Source: Brachypodium distachyon
Lineage: Eukaryota > Streptophyta > Magnoliopsida > Poales > Poaceae
Direction: 5' to 3'
Assembly: GCF_000005505.3 (NCBI RefSeq)
Contig: NC_016134.3
Location: 43,552,650 to 43,616,649, forward strand
Length of the DNA stretch: 64,000 nt
Under the pieces are notes generated by a model that saw only the letters and a list, made by a program, of their open reading frames with translations, was not told where the DNA came from and made no database searches. The stretch's first letter is position 1. Every line of letters begins with the position of its first letter. Positions 22,111 to 33,948 of this stretch are shown in pieces. The position numbers and the translations under genes are program-made.

Positions 22111-22269
22111 GAATCTTCCACCGGCTACGGCTAATGCTGGCTCTGGTTTTGGCTGGGATTGACTGATCGAGAGAATCGGAGGAGGAAGAAGGTTCCGGTG
22201 GGTTCCGAGGGAAGAAGGCCGGATGGCAGGCAGGAGGCTTAACTGTTTACCGGCGAGGCATTTCGCCCA

Positions 22270-22279
22270 GCTTTTATAA
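22270..22279 (-). promoter_or_regulatory. TATA box of the ERF1-like gene
   Basis: CTTATAAAAG on the minus strand about 160 bp upstream of ATG 22110; it supports the shorter protein start. Confidence 0.75.
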
Positions 22280-22437
22280 GCAACCAGTTCCATCGGATTT
22301 GAGTATTTGACTAGTCTAATCCCGAAAACCTCGAATGGCGACCCCACCGCATCCAAGGACGCCTCCCAAAATCTGTTTGTTTTGTTTCACGGAAGCGGAG
22401 TGAGGGGAAGTTGGTTGGCTGATAAGAGTAACGGACG

Positions 22438-22501
22438 CACGTGACAGAGACCCCCCCTGCTGACATAGGGCGGCGGGATACGACAAACGACCGTGACGTC
22501 A
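22438..22501. promoter_or_regulatory. G-box and palindromic TGACGTCA element upstream of the ERF1-like gene
   Basis: CACGTG (22438-22443) and TGACGTCA (22494-22501) lie about 165-230 bp upstream of the TATA box. The first is a bHLH/bZIP G-box; the second is a C-box/as-1-type bZIP (TGA) site. Both are compatible with jasmonate/salicylate control, but function is inferred. Confidence 0.55.
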
Positions 22502-25500
22502 CGCGCCAATCATCCTCTGCGCCACACTACACTCACTGGATCACCTTCGGACATGGACACGCGCCGGCACCTCCTACACCGGCCGTGCGCAGAAGATCCC
22601 TGGCGGAAACATGGGAAAGGTCGGACGGCCCAGCTATGGATATCTTTTTGCGGAATTTCCTTCTTTCCTTAAATAAGTTTTTTTTTGTCCTATAGAAGTA
22701 ATCCGGGATATATAAATGCGGTGACGACGGAGGCAACAGCTCTATCGCGGAAGCATGCATGCGCGCGCGGGGCCCGGCCCACGGTTTGGAGTCTGGCGGC
22801 AGATAAATAACCTCAACATGTAAAATAGGAGTGCTTTGTTTACCTTCTTTACACCGAAATGTAATCGGCGAACGGATCGGGCTGAGGTAACTCTTACCCG
22901 TAAACAAATCCGTCGCTGATTGCTGCCTAGATTCTCCCTGCTGCCCACCTCACACTTGATTAAGATACGTGTATACGGAGTCTGTGCATGCATGTAACAG
23001 CAGCCCGCTGCTAAACATCTCCGGCCTCTGGTCCATATACGTCCGGTGCGGTGTGTGCGCTTTTCGGTTTACATCCCATCTACTCTCTCCGTTTCATTTC
23101 TATTACATGTATCTAGACATTTATTATGAATAGATACATTCATATTTGGTCAAATGTGATTCACTTAATGTCATATGGGACGGAAAGAGTAAAAATTAAG
23201 ATCCTGTATATACGCTCGGTGTCTGTTTTGGGTGATCAAAATCAATCAGGCCAATTTTGTTCGTCATGACAAATTAAAAAATTGAATCTTATTTAGAAAT
23301 GTTAGCAATACTTTGGTTTTAATAGGGTTGGCTTGGCCTCAGACCAAAGAATGCATTCTAAGATTTAGAGAAGTCGTGGGATGGTAGCAACAGGCGTGAT
23401 GCAGACCGTAAGAGACGATTTAACATCGGTTTGTCCAATCCGTTTATTTTCTGCCTAGTGTGGCGGACCATCATTGTCGCTCTTTCAACCTTCCGCACCG
23501 TCTCCCCTGCACTAGTGTCCCAATTATATTTGGAAACTTAACAAATCTTTAAGGGCACAAATTAAATTTATGTTGGTGTATATATATCCGTTGTATATTG
23601 GTCGACCAAAGGCACTGTCGTATCGATAATAGTTTTTGGTAAATGAAAAATATCTAAGTTTTCTTTGCAGGCTATATCTATCTCACTATTCACTCAATTT
23701 TTATTTGGTACGGCCACTTTAGTGAGTGGAGGTGCAGGATCCTATGGCTACTGGTTAAGCCGGTTGGAGATACATAATAGCTCGATCGAGACTTGTTTAC
23801 CTAGTTCGGGTGGCATAGTAGCAGGGGTTATGTGGCACACAGAGTTGTATCGGATGCCATATTTGCTTGTCCTTTTTGTAATGGCATCATACTCTTAATT
23901 TCAGATGTCAGGAGGCCCTTCCTCCTTTTTGAAAAAAAAAATACACTCTAAGATTTTAAAGTAGATAAACATTCGAAGAAAACACACTAAAAATGATGCC
24001 ACTAAATTTGTAACTTCAAATATTGTGTGAGCTGTTGTATTGCATAAAAAAACACTTTTTTGTGTGCAAATTTGATAGATTTGATCGACATTAGAAAATA
24101 TAGGCTATCAAAATATCTAATATCCAATCATCGACCTAACATTCTGTTTTGCATATATACATCGGTGGTTGGGGTGCAAGTGTATCATTGTGAGCAAAGA
24201 CATATATTAGTTCTAGCTTGTAGAGTAATTACTGTGTCCTAATGTTGCATAACCATATTGCATTATATATACACATCAACTTGCAATTATTATTATACGG
24301 CTACCTATCCAGGGTCACTGAACTCAACTGCCAAAAAGGTGGAGTATATGCAAGAGAGGGCCGAGGCAACCAATTCCCAAATATAATACTCCTGCACCTC
24401 CCAAGTTGACAATAGCAACAACTTAATTTGCTGCCAGCTAGTAATCGGTCGAGGGACCAACCGGTTGCCTTTTGGGTGTTCACTAACTTTTCAGGCTATA
24501 GTACCTGATGTGGACTGGCACTCAAGAAAAACACTAGCCCCCTTTAAAATACCAAGCGCTAAAAGTTTGGAGCGATATTTTAATCACGTAAACTATGCTC
24601 TATCCAAGTACTATATTACTCCTACTTGGAACGATAATGAGCTGTCTAATGTAGCCATACCAAAAAGAAATAGTAGTGGACAACACACCCAATTATATAG
24701 AGCTAGCCTTTTGTATTCAAATGATTTTCGGTGTTTTGAAAACTTGAGGAAATTTTCATAGATGATGTGAGGCGGCCTGCTGGTTAAACGATCCATATAT
24801 CGGACAGTACATGTGGAGTATAAACTACAGAAAATTTGCTATATATATGCGGACAATACAATGTTGATGTAATCGATGATGAGTAATTGAGTGTGTCCTC
24901 ATCGATCGATCACTCTCTGTGTGCTACTTCCAGGAAGCAGCAGCAGCAGCAGGTAGCATCAGGGAGAGGTGATGCTTGCTTGCATCTGCAATGAAAGCAA
25001 GGCTAGGTACTTGCCGCGGGCTGCCGCAGTTCGTAGTCGCTGACATTAAAGAGGCCAGAAATTAAGGAAGGTGGAGTGCTGCTTCGCACGCGCGGCCGGG
25101 GAGAGCAGCCATGCAGCATATGCATGCACATACCCGATAGACGATCTACCTGCTGATCGATCCTCTTCGAGTTATTACTCATCAGAAGAGACCATCGACG
25201 ATGCTGACGGTGCCGGGGAAAATGGGAGCCACACAGCTAGCCTGTCAGTCAGTGAGTCAGTGAGTCAGTGACGTTTATAGGCAGCAGCACCTCACTGTCG
25301 AATGTCTATGCATCTATCGTCCAAAACAAGGAAAAACAATGATATGTGGGGAGAAGAAAATGGATGCATGTACATATATGCAGATACCAGGTGCAGTGCA
25401 CTTATTTGTCCGACAACGACCTGCCGGTGGTTTATGTTCTTAACGGTGTATCTGTGCCTTGAACCTTTGACCTAACCTAGCTAGCTAATAATGTGTAGCC

Positions 25501-26244
25501 AGTGAAAAGTCATCCCCCCCCCTTTTTTTTTTGTAGAAAATGATTCTGCAAGTTTCCAAAGAAACTCGGTACCATGCATGGACCAAAAACACTTTCCCCT
25601 GGGCAGAGAATTAAGTTCATAATTCAGTAAAATTGAAGATACATAAGACAATTTATCGCTAACAATTTTGCTGTTTTGGTTTTATTAAAAGATCACATGT
25701 TTAAGTTATGTACAATATAGTAACTAGGCTATATGATATACGACCGGTGACAGATGTCATATGTGAAAACAAATTAAATACTTGTTAACGTGTCAGAATA
25801 TCCTTAAGAACAGATTTCGCACATGCAGAAAATGTTCCGGTGCATAATTTTGTGAGAAAACATGTATTTTGGGAACTGTTAGGGAAAAATACATGTTTGA
25901 TGTTTTTTTATAAGAGCAACTTTTTTGCTGCAAAATTTTCTTGTTTAAATAAAAATGTTCTCATGAAAATTTGTAGGTGGAAAATTACTCAAATATTAAG
26001 ATTTCAAATTAACACATATGTAGCAATGTTTACGAGGAAAGATGGCGGTAATTCAAAACCTCGGTGGGTTGTGTGTGCATCCCATATAGCGACCCTTTCA
26101 AATTGTAAAATTAAGTAATGGAAAAATCATGAGCACATGTCAATTTTTTTTTTCAAAACTATGTGCCGTCTGAGAAAGAAAAATATAAATGAAATAGTAT
26201 ATACAAAAAGAGACATAATTGAATAGTATAATTTTACATATCTA
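22502..26244. other. Long spacer with one Stowaway MITE
   Basis: Upstream region of the ERF1-like gene and gene-poor DNA. Apart from the MITE at 23083-23189 I see only short unsupported ORFs and simple repeats such as the GTGAGTCAGT run near 25255. Confidence 0.5.
23083..23189. mobile_element. Stowaway-type MITE
   Basis: Ends CTCTCTCCGTTTC and GGGACGGAAAGAG with TA flanks (23081-23082 and 23190-23191); about 107 bp, non-coding. Confidence 0.85.
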
Positions 26245-26326
26245 CTCCCGGCGTTCCTAAATTCTTGTCGTGGTTTTAGTGCAAATTTGAACTAAAACCA
26301 TGACTGTAATTTAGGAACAGAGGGAG
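26245..26326. mobile_element. Stowaway-type MITE
   Basis: 82 bp, ends CTCCCGGCGTTCCTAAAT and ATTTAGGAACAGAGGGAG with TA flanks (26243-26244, 26327-26328). The interior also pairs (TGGTTTTAGT against ACTAAAACCA), so the element folds into one hairpin. Confidence 0.88.
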
Positions 26327-28656
26327 TATATCTTTTTCATTTACCTTGCACAACAAGTCACACTCCCTCTATCCAAATATACAAGAGTAAATTTCACAAG
26401 AACCACGTTTCTTGGGGCTAGTGTTTCATCAGGCCACAGTTAATAGTCTCAGAGAACCACAGTTTTATCTCACAAAACCCAAATCGATCGGGTCGTAGAT
26501 TAGTCATTTGATATCATTTTTTACAGATGGTACCCACTTGTCATATGTCACGTTGGAGGGCCGACCCGTTTGCCTTGGGTCTTAGACCGACTTTGCCGGA
26601 AGCCCCGGCTTTTCCGAGTGTTATTTTTTTGACACACGGAGGTCTTTACCGAGTGCCGAGGGCACTTGACAAAAATCGTTTTTCCGATAGTGAATGGACA
26701 TAGCCAGCTAGGCTCGTTGACCATGAGGACGGTGATGCATCAAGAACAAGTCAAACACCAGATTGACCAAATACTAGATTGACCAGCTGCTGATTGAGAG
26801 CTGCCACAGTCGACGAGGAATAGTGTTGACGGCTCCCATAAATTTGTAAAGTTTCTGGTTCCATTTGTGGAATTATGTTCCGAACTCGCAAACTAGCTAG
26901 CTAGCAGCCCCTTTGTCTTCGATCTCTCAGTACCTCTGTACCTGTACTGTTGACAAGTCGTACACACACCAACAAGGAGAGCAAGGGTTTGAATAAAATC
27001 TGCCAAAAAGCCAACATAATATGAACATCATCTATTTCGTAATGCGTTAGCTAGAAAATGGGGCCTATTCCTGAAGAATACAAGGAGCAGGCATGGATAA
27101 AATAATCTAGAGTCTCTCTAAAGAGAAGAAAGAAAATAGGAAGGTTCGTGAATAGAACTCTAGTGGAGATGGCCTACGCTAGCTACATGGAGATGATGTT
27201 GCCCCCGGCCATTATATCGGGGCAAGAGACAGTGCAGGTGCGTGGCACCTGGCCTTGCCGGCCCCCGGCAGCATGCATCAAAACCCCGAAAAGACGAGAT
27301 GAATTATTTTGCTAGTGGCCGGTCCATGAGACTGTAGCTCGACAGTGTCGATTCTTGTTCGGCTCACTGGAGTAGTAGTAGTAGTGTTGTTGTTTGTTTT
27401 CCTCGTGGTCTTTGTAGAATTTGGTCTTTCCATTGCAGCAGCTGCCACACTACGTACGTAAAGTATATTGTCGGATCTTTATGAAAAGCTCTTTCCTAAC
27501 GCCTTCCTTCAATTCCTGAGTATCATTGCAGTTCTTCAGCCTTGATCTCGATTTTCAGTCAATATATCAATGCTCATGATCAGCTAATTCCCAAGTATAA
27601 TGCCGCCGGCGGGTCATTTAGTTGATCAAACATTGATTTCCATCGATCTGCATGGTCAATTTGGTCCACGATTAATATTGAGCAGGTTCAAATCAATGTC
27701 AATGCAAGGAAGGAATCCGTTATGCCAATGATAAATTTTAGTCAAACGGAGATATATGCATGGATCAGGACCTCTTCTAAATTCCTGCTTTGCATGCCTG
27801 CCTGCGCTAGCTTAGATGTTGGTCATCAGATGCAGACTTTGAACCTGAGAAAATTCAATCTGAATATATTATATGCATGTCGTAGGTTGACCAACCTCTC
27901 TCTCGTATGCACGTATAGAGATTCAGCTCAAACTATAGCTTTCATTCTCACCCTTCTCAATCGAGCTAGCTTGTTATTCTTCTTGTTGTTGACAGCTCTT
28001 TCGCTTACGCTCCAGCCAGGAAGGTCACCTCTCCGATCAGCTAGGTAAACTCAAACTGTCGCCCAAAAGCTCAACTTGTATTATATTTGACTATCTTCTT
28101 ATCCGTCTCATAAGTACACTTATTGACCCATAAAAAATGTATATAGTGCGCCATCAATCCAACGGATGCGGCAAGACGGAAGGTTCCTAATGAAGTTGAC
28201 AGTGTGATTTATGTCTCGCATTCTCTTTATGCGTCTTTGTTTTATCGGCAATCTGTTTTATCTGCCAAAAACAGTTGGAATGATAACATACATGATGACG
28301 GTTTGATTTGCACAGACGGCATTATGACTTCTTTACACTTTTTGAAATATTTATATAATTTATTTTAATCCGTAGTAAACACAAAGGCAATAAGCTAGCC
28401 AATAGAAAGTAACTTTTAGTAGCTAGATTATTCTGTAAGTATTTTTAGGACTTTTTTTCTATATCTAAGTCGTCTGATTTTTAGTTAGAGATAAGCCGAT
28501 TCCTCAACCATTGTATATGGTTTGCGCTTTAAGATTCGACGATGAAAAGATAGTGAAATGGTCTCCAGACACTAATTCCACAACTCATGTCGACTGAGGT
28601 TTAGGTCTTTTGTTTAAAAATCAGACATCTGAGACGTAGTCATACCATTGTTTTTA
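26327..28656. other. Spacer with degraded repeat sequence
   Basis: 26390-26490 shares short motifs (TTTCACAA..AACCACG, AGTCTCA..AACCAC) with 31220-31300. About 26590-26700 has CCGAGTGCCGAGGGCACTTG-type sequence seen in grass DNA-transposon ends. No intact element or gene. Confidence 0.4.
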
Positions 28657-28790
28657 GGGTCAGTTTGGCATTGCTGAATTGTGCTGACTGAACTTATTTT
28701 GTAATCAGCTGAAAAACAAAAAATATTGATTAGCCAAACGAGAAAATAGGCACCACTAGTTGGAAAAGCTGAAAAATGCCAAACTCACCC
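28657..28790. mobile_element. Tourist-like MITE
   Basis: 134 bp with inverted ends GGGTCAGTTTGGCATT and AATGCCAAACTCACCC, flanked by TTA on both sides (28654-28656 and 28791-28793). Confidence 0.82.
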
Positions 28791-29504
28791 TTAATGATTT
28801 GCAATGCTTTTAAGAAAGTTCGCAGTTGTCGGCCTGTTTAGTCGTCGTATGTATCTTTCGGCCTGATTTGTCATTCTCCTTCTGAATAGAATGCAGCCCT
28901 CTAGTGGGCTTTGTTGGGCATACTGGGCTGGGTCTTGCCCCAGTATTATTTAGCTTTCGTCTAGTTATGGAGTATATTTGTTCTGAAAACTTATACGGAG
29001 TGTACCGATACGGCTTTGTATATTTTTTGCGAGGCAGAGGCGAGGCGAGAGATAATTTCATGACTCGGAAAATCTAAACGTGAAAGTACGTGACAGAAAA
29101 ACAGAGGATGAGAACGGAAAGTTGTACTTAGAGGAATTGCTCAGGCAGATGGTGCTGGCTGCGGCCAGACCAGAGGGCGACGGAAGGACGACTCGGAGCT
29201 CGTGGGGCTCAAATACACGCAGAGAGGTTAAACAACACCTCACGGAGACAGAACAGATAGACAATAGAGGTCGCTAGCTGAGGAGATTGGGCGGCCTGGG
29301 CGACAAAGCTTGGCCATATATACTACTCCATCGGGGAAAGACGAATGCAACGATGATGCTACAGGTGGGATCGGTTCCATTGGCTTTAATTGTTTTGTTT
29401 TGTTTCGCTTTGATATTTGGTTGTGGAACGTGGCGCTAATTTAAGGAGGAGCCTCACAGATGAGAGTTCCCCCACACAAAAATATGCATTTTTCTTCTTT
29501 TAAA

Positions 29505-29960
29505 TAAAACTTCACAGAACCACGGCTTTCGGGACAGTCTTCTTACGGACCCCCAGTTTATGCTAACTTGCCAGGAAAACACACATTTTGAGTCTAATTG
29601 TCTCAAGTGGTCCAAAACAGATGGTTAAGCCCGTTTGACAAGTTTTGTTACATGTGGGTCCCACCTGTTAGGTGTCACCTCGGCCAAAATTCGACGACAG
29701 GCAGCCAGTTTTCGCAGTTGGGGTGAGAGTCAAGGGGAATAGAGGCGGGCATGACGAGCTAACGAGACGGATTTTAGCCGAAGGCACGTGACAGGTGGGG
29801 CCCACATGTAAGGAAACCTGTCAGACGGGTTCAACCCTCTGCTTCGGGCCACTTTTGAGACAGTTAGACTCAAAATGTGTGTTTTCTTGGACAAAATTAG
29901 CAAAAATTGTGGCTCCGTGAGAAAACCGTCCCGAAAATCGTGGTTTTTAAAGTAAGTTTA
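29505..29960. mobile_element. Long-inverted-repeat (MULE-like/foldback) element
   Basis: Left arm about 29505-29693 and right arm about 29768-29960 are imperfect inverted copies (shared blocks include AACACACATTTTGAGTCTAA, TTACATGTGGG and CCCACCTGT) around a 75-bp centre. Long arms with almost no interior fit a non-autonomous MULE or foldback element. Exact ends and target duplication could not be fixed. Confidence 0.75.
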
Positions 29961-30050
29961 TTGGTCCTCAACGACGTATTAAGTCACTACAATACAAGTA
30001 ATTAACCGCCGGAAACAAAGAGAGAGTTTCAACAAGACAGATTTTTGTTT

Positions 30051-30100
30051 CCCCTAATCACTCGTGTATTAATTACCCCTAATCACTCGTGTATTAATTA
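30051..30100. repeat. Perfect 25-bp tandem duplication
   Basis: Two identical adjacent 25-bp units, each starting CCCCTAATCACTCGTG and ending TATTAATTA. Confidence 0.9.
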
Positions 30101-31377
30101 AGTACACGTAGCCATCATGCAGACTGATGATGGAGAGTCCTCCTGGTTGACACCGACACACGGTGCGTGCATTGCGCGGCATGCGATGGGCTGACGTACG
30201 TGCCAACAACATCATGCACCCACCCCCGGCCCATATGCATGCTCTTTGGCCGAAAGTATATAGTATGTGACGACAATGCATACATACTGCTGAAGTTGTA
30301 CTCACGCAAGTACGCATCCCATAGGATTAATCTGCTCCTCCCGTGGCATATCAAGTGACTCAAATTTTTCAACATATATATGTATCTATGTCTAAAAAAC
30401 GTCCAGATATATGTAATATAAAGTCTAGCTGACGCAGAGGCTGAGCGTGAATTAACTAACCAAATCGCCGGCGACACCCAATCACTCATGTTAAGCAAAA
30501 GCTGCCCAGGGTAAACTAGGTTAATCTGGTCGTGTATTTTAATTTAAACCTAATAACCACGTTTTATACGAGGGATGGTGGTGCAGTATGCTTAGGTATA
30601 TAGTTCGCCGATACATTCATGCACCGATCGATGGAGCTGACTGAAGGCGGCGCCAGTTTGGTAAACGTACTTATACTTGGGGAGAGCATCAATGTACGCA
30701 CGGACGTGTACTAATCAAATTAAAAAGCCCCAAATACTCAGTACTAGGAGCAAGCTCGATCCATATATGCATGGATGCATGCATGGCTGCTCACACGTGC
30801 GAATATATGCATGCATCTCCGGCCCTCTACTATGCACGATCGAGCTAGGGGGTATGCATTCTCCTCTCTTTAATTAGTTATCTTAACTAAGACACTAAGT
30901 GACTTCTTCCAAGATGCACTGCCATTTTTTACCAGCTCGATCGTAAGCTAAGCTAATTAAGTTACCCAGCTAGGATTAAGACATCGATCGATCGAATTAC
31001 GTACTTTGAATCTAAAGATATAAGTTTGGCCGGACTCCCGCGCGCGTGCGAGCAGCACAATATTGACTTGTACGTGTAGCGAGATCGAACATGTCCAAAG
31101 TAGAGAATTACTATCCTTGAATTAAGGCTTTAATTAATTTGTTACAACTAGTAAAAGGGCATGTGCGTTGCTATGTAGGTTTAACGGGAGTGCGGTTGAC
31201 TGCATAGGCTTTCTGAAAGGAGTAAATTTCACAAAACAACACTTCTTACGTCTAGAGTTTCACAAAACCACGGTTGTTACTAATAGTCTCAAAAAACCAC
31301 AACTATAGGGGCAGTTGTTCTCACACAACCCAAATCGTGGGTATTATGGCGTTTGATGGCATTTCTGACAAGTCAGG
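30101..31377. other. Spacer; no gene seen
   Basis: Rich in GCATGC/ATATAT and CGATCGATCG stretches. It contains a GTGCGTTGC repeat signature near 31163. No supported ORF. Confidence 0.45.
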
Positions 31378-31446
31378 TCCACCTGTCAAACGCCACGTGG
31401 CCAACATAAACGAGCCGGGTTGGCCACGTGGCGTTTGACAGGTGGA
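31378..31446. repeat. Perfect 28-bp inverted repeat with a G-box in each arm
   Basis: Arms 31378-31405 and 31419-31446 are exact reverse complements separated by 13 bp. Each contains CCTGTCAAACG (or its complement) and GCCACGTGG. The flank to the left (31220-31330) shares CACAAAACCAC motifs with other spacer repeats, so it may be the core of a decayed long-inverted-repeat element. Confidence 0.85.
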
Positions 31447-32900
31447 TGAAATCCCATGCCCCTTACATTTTGTCTTATTTTTACTTTCATAAATATCACA
31501 AAGAAAAAAGAACTAATGACGGTTGCATGTACTTACTAGTTTTAGTGAAACATATTTTTATTGTAGAAGTGATCAGGAAAAAAAAGATAAACACAAAAAT
31601 GATGAATGTAGGACATTAATGCCATTTTTCCAAACGTTCACTAATACTCTTACTCAGCTCTAAAAAGAATTTGTTTTCAAACGAAAGAAGTACTAGCAAA
31701 TGTTCACCTTTTATTTCAAAAAATAAAAATTAGAAAACTAGCTAAATAATGGCACATCCGAAACACATCCATGTAGACGTAGTCAGTGTAAGTAGTCAAT
31801 CCACGCCGTTGTTTGATAACACTAAATTGATGATCAAGAGACCGATTAACTTGTCAATGATCGCGAATTAACCCGAAGCAGGTAAATGGGAACTGAAGAC
31901 CGTTCCCTAGTTGGTTGAATTCCTTCTGAGATAATCAGCAAGACCATGCATGTGCATGCACACCTGGTATGTGCGTGATGACCGAATTACAGATGAACCT
32001 TGTTGTTACAGGTTTATTCCTGGTCGTGGTCGCCCAATTGACTCGAAGCGAAGCGACAGGCAGAGGCAGCGCAGCCTCCTCTTCCTCCTCCTCGTCCCAC
32101 CGGAAGTGGAAAAGAAAAGAAGATATATAAAGAAAGTGGGAATTCTGGCGAATGTGCGGCGCCGGATCGGAGACAACATAATGGTCGGTTCAGGGGCTCG
32201 ATCGATCATGGATTTTATTATTAACAAATTAATTATTCCTTCATGCATACTGTATACACATATGTAGTGTACTGTACCCCTCCAAACCGCTAGCTGCTCC
32301 GATCTCTGCTTTATGTTCACTAGACCAGATTCTGTTTTGCTCGATTAACAGATTAAACTAGAAAAAGCTCATTAGCTAGCTAATGATGGATTAATAAGAA
32401 ACTCGATCTGTTATTATTATCTATTAAATCATATCTGAGCGAGCAAGATTAGTAGTAGAAAGGTGGGAGGCAAAATTTAGTGGCGAATGGGTGGAATTAA
32501 CGCCCACGAGCAATGTATGCCGGGAGCCGGCCGGGCCAGGTGGCGTTGACGGGGTCGTCTGCTCCGACCGTACTTGTCCCCTCCCGTAAAACGCCTCCGG
32601 TCCGGAGCTACTGGAAATTTTAAAGGTCGTCAAGTCAAAACTGATAGTCAGCGCAACCGCCGACCGGCCGGCCGGGCCCCAGCTTTCACCTCACAGTCTA
32701 CGTGTGTGCCTTCTTCCTTCTTTCTCTCCAGGCCCTTCTACTGTATAAATCATCATGGCTTGCGTAAGCACGCGGCGTCGATCGATCGCGTATACGTACA
32801 ATTAACCGACCGAGCTCCATCGATCGTATGTACACGCATGCATGCTTCCAATTTAGAAAAATGGAATACGATTACGTACACTTTTCACGATTATTAGTTA
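31447..32900. other. Spacer; no gene seen
   Basis: Only short ORFs; none shows a known domain. Confidence 0.45.
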
Positions 32901-32962
32901 CTCTCTCCGTTTCTAAATACTTGTCGCCGTTTTAGGTGACAACCATTTAGAAACGGAGGAAG
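32901..32962. mobile_element. Short Stowaway-type MITE
   Basis: 62-bp hairpin with ends CTCTCTCCGTTTCTAAAT and ATTTAGAAACGGAGGAAG and TA flanks (32899-32900, 32963-32964). Confidence 0.85.
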
Positions 32963-33496
32963 TAGGTTGGACGTAGATGCACACACAAGCGCTAGATTGA
33001 CGTGATCCTGATCGAAGTAAGTGCCTTAACAGTTGTTTTCCAGTATCTGAAGCAGCAAAACAATCGATCGGGGGTTTGCATTTTTTTTCATTTAATCCAC
33101 GTTAAGTGCCCCTTTCGATCAGAATAACTTGTCGAAATATTACATGTATCTAAACGTTTTTTTACGCATAGAAAGTACATGAATGTTGAAAAATACGCAA
33201 AAGCTGCCTGCTATATATATAGCTTCTGCATAATACTCGCTCTGTTCAAAGATACATATCGTCTTAGCAACCGGCATGCATACATGGTCTCCAATATACT
33301 GAAATTTATTCTGCAAGCTACGTGGAGTAAGATGGAAATGAGAATTGTCGGTTGCTGATCGACACAGAGGTTCTCTAAATTAAGAAATACTAGTCCGTAT
33401 GCATGACTGGTATCTAAGTATGCGAAGTATGACTGGAAATGAGAGGCTGAACCAGAAGTCCGGAAGAGAGAGAGAGCATCAAATTTAATTTTGTGT

Positions 33497-33522
33497 TGCA
33501 TGCATGCATGCATGCATGCATG
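33497..33522. repeat. (TGCA)n / RY-motif microsatellite
   Basis: 26 bp of uninterrupted TGCA, i.e. overlapping CATGCATG RY motifs, about 430 bp upstream of the small ERF gene ATG. Confidence 0.9.
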
Positions 33523-33948
33523 TAAGCAATTACGACTAATTTAGTCACACAGAGTCTTCTCTTCTTCTTCTTCTTCTTTTGGGTGGACTATAGCAGTAGT
33601 AAGATACAGAGAGTTTCTTGGGCAGGCAGACGTAGAAGGGGACGTATGCCTTTACGCTACCTTGCGGTGGATTCGGATTCCGCACGTGCCGGCCCCACGC
33701 CCCAAACATCCCCAAATCCCTTTCCCACCCTTTTTAAACCCCCCCTCCCCCCGCCTATACCTTCAACATCACCTCCTCCCATTCTCTCCCGAACCTTCTT
33801 CCTTTCCTCCTCCCAACAATCACCCAACATCACAAATTTAGCTTAGCTAGGGTAACCACAATTAAGCACAACATTACACATTGATCACTCCCAGTACTTC
33901 CAGCTGCTACTCACACTAGACACTACCAAGAGCTAGCTCGATCCATTC

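Noticed and set aside
21007..22134. 375-aa plus-strand ORF opposite the ERF1-like gene
   Set aside because: Antisense shadow; composition reflects the complement of the AP2 and low-complexity regions. The minus strand holds the AP2 domain and TATA box.
22111..22356. Longer ERF1-like protein starting at 22356
   Set aside because: The extra 82 residues have no conserved content and their ATG lies upstream of the TATA box near 22275.
33103..33190. Possible Stowaway element (CCCCTTTCGATCAGAATAAC...)
   Set aside because: Only one end resembles a MITE; no matching inverted end or TA flank found.
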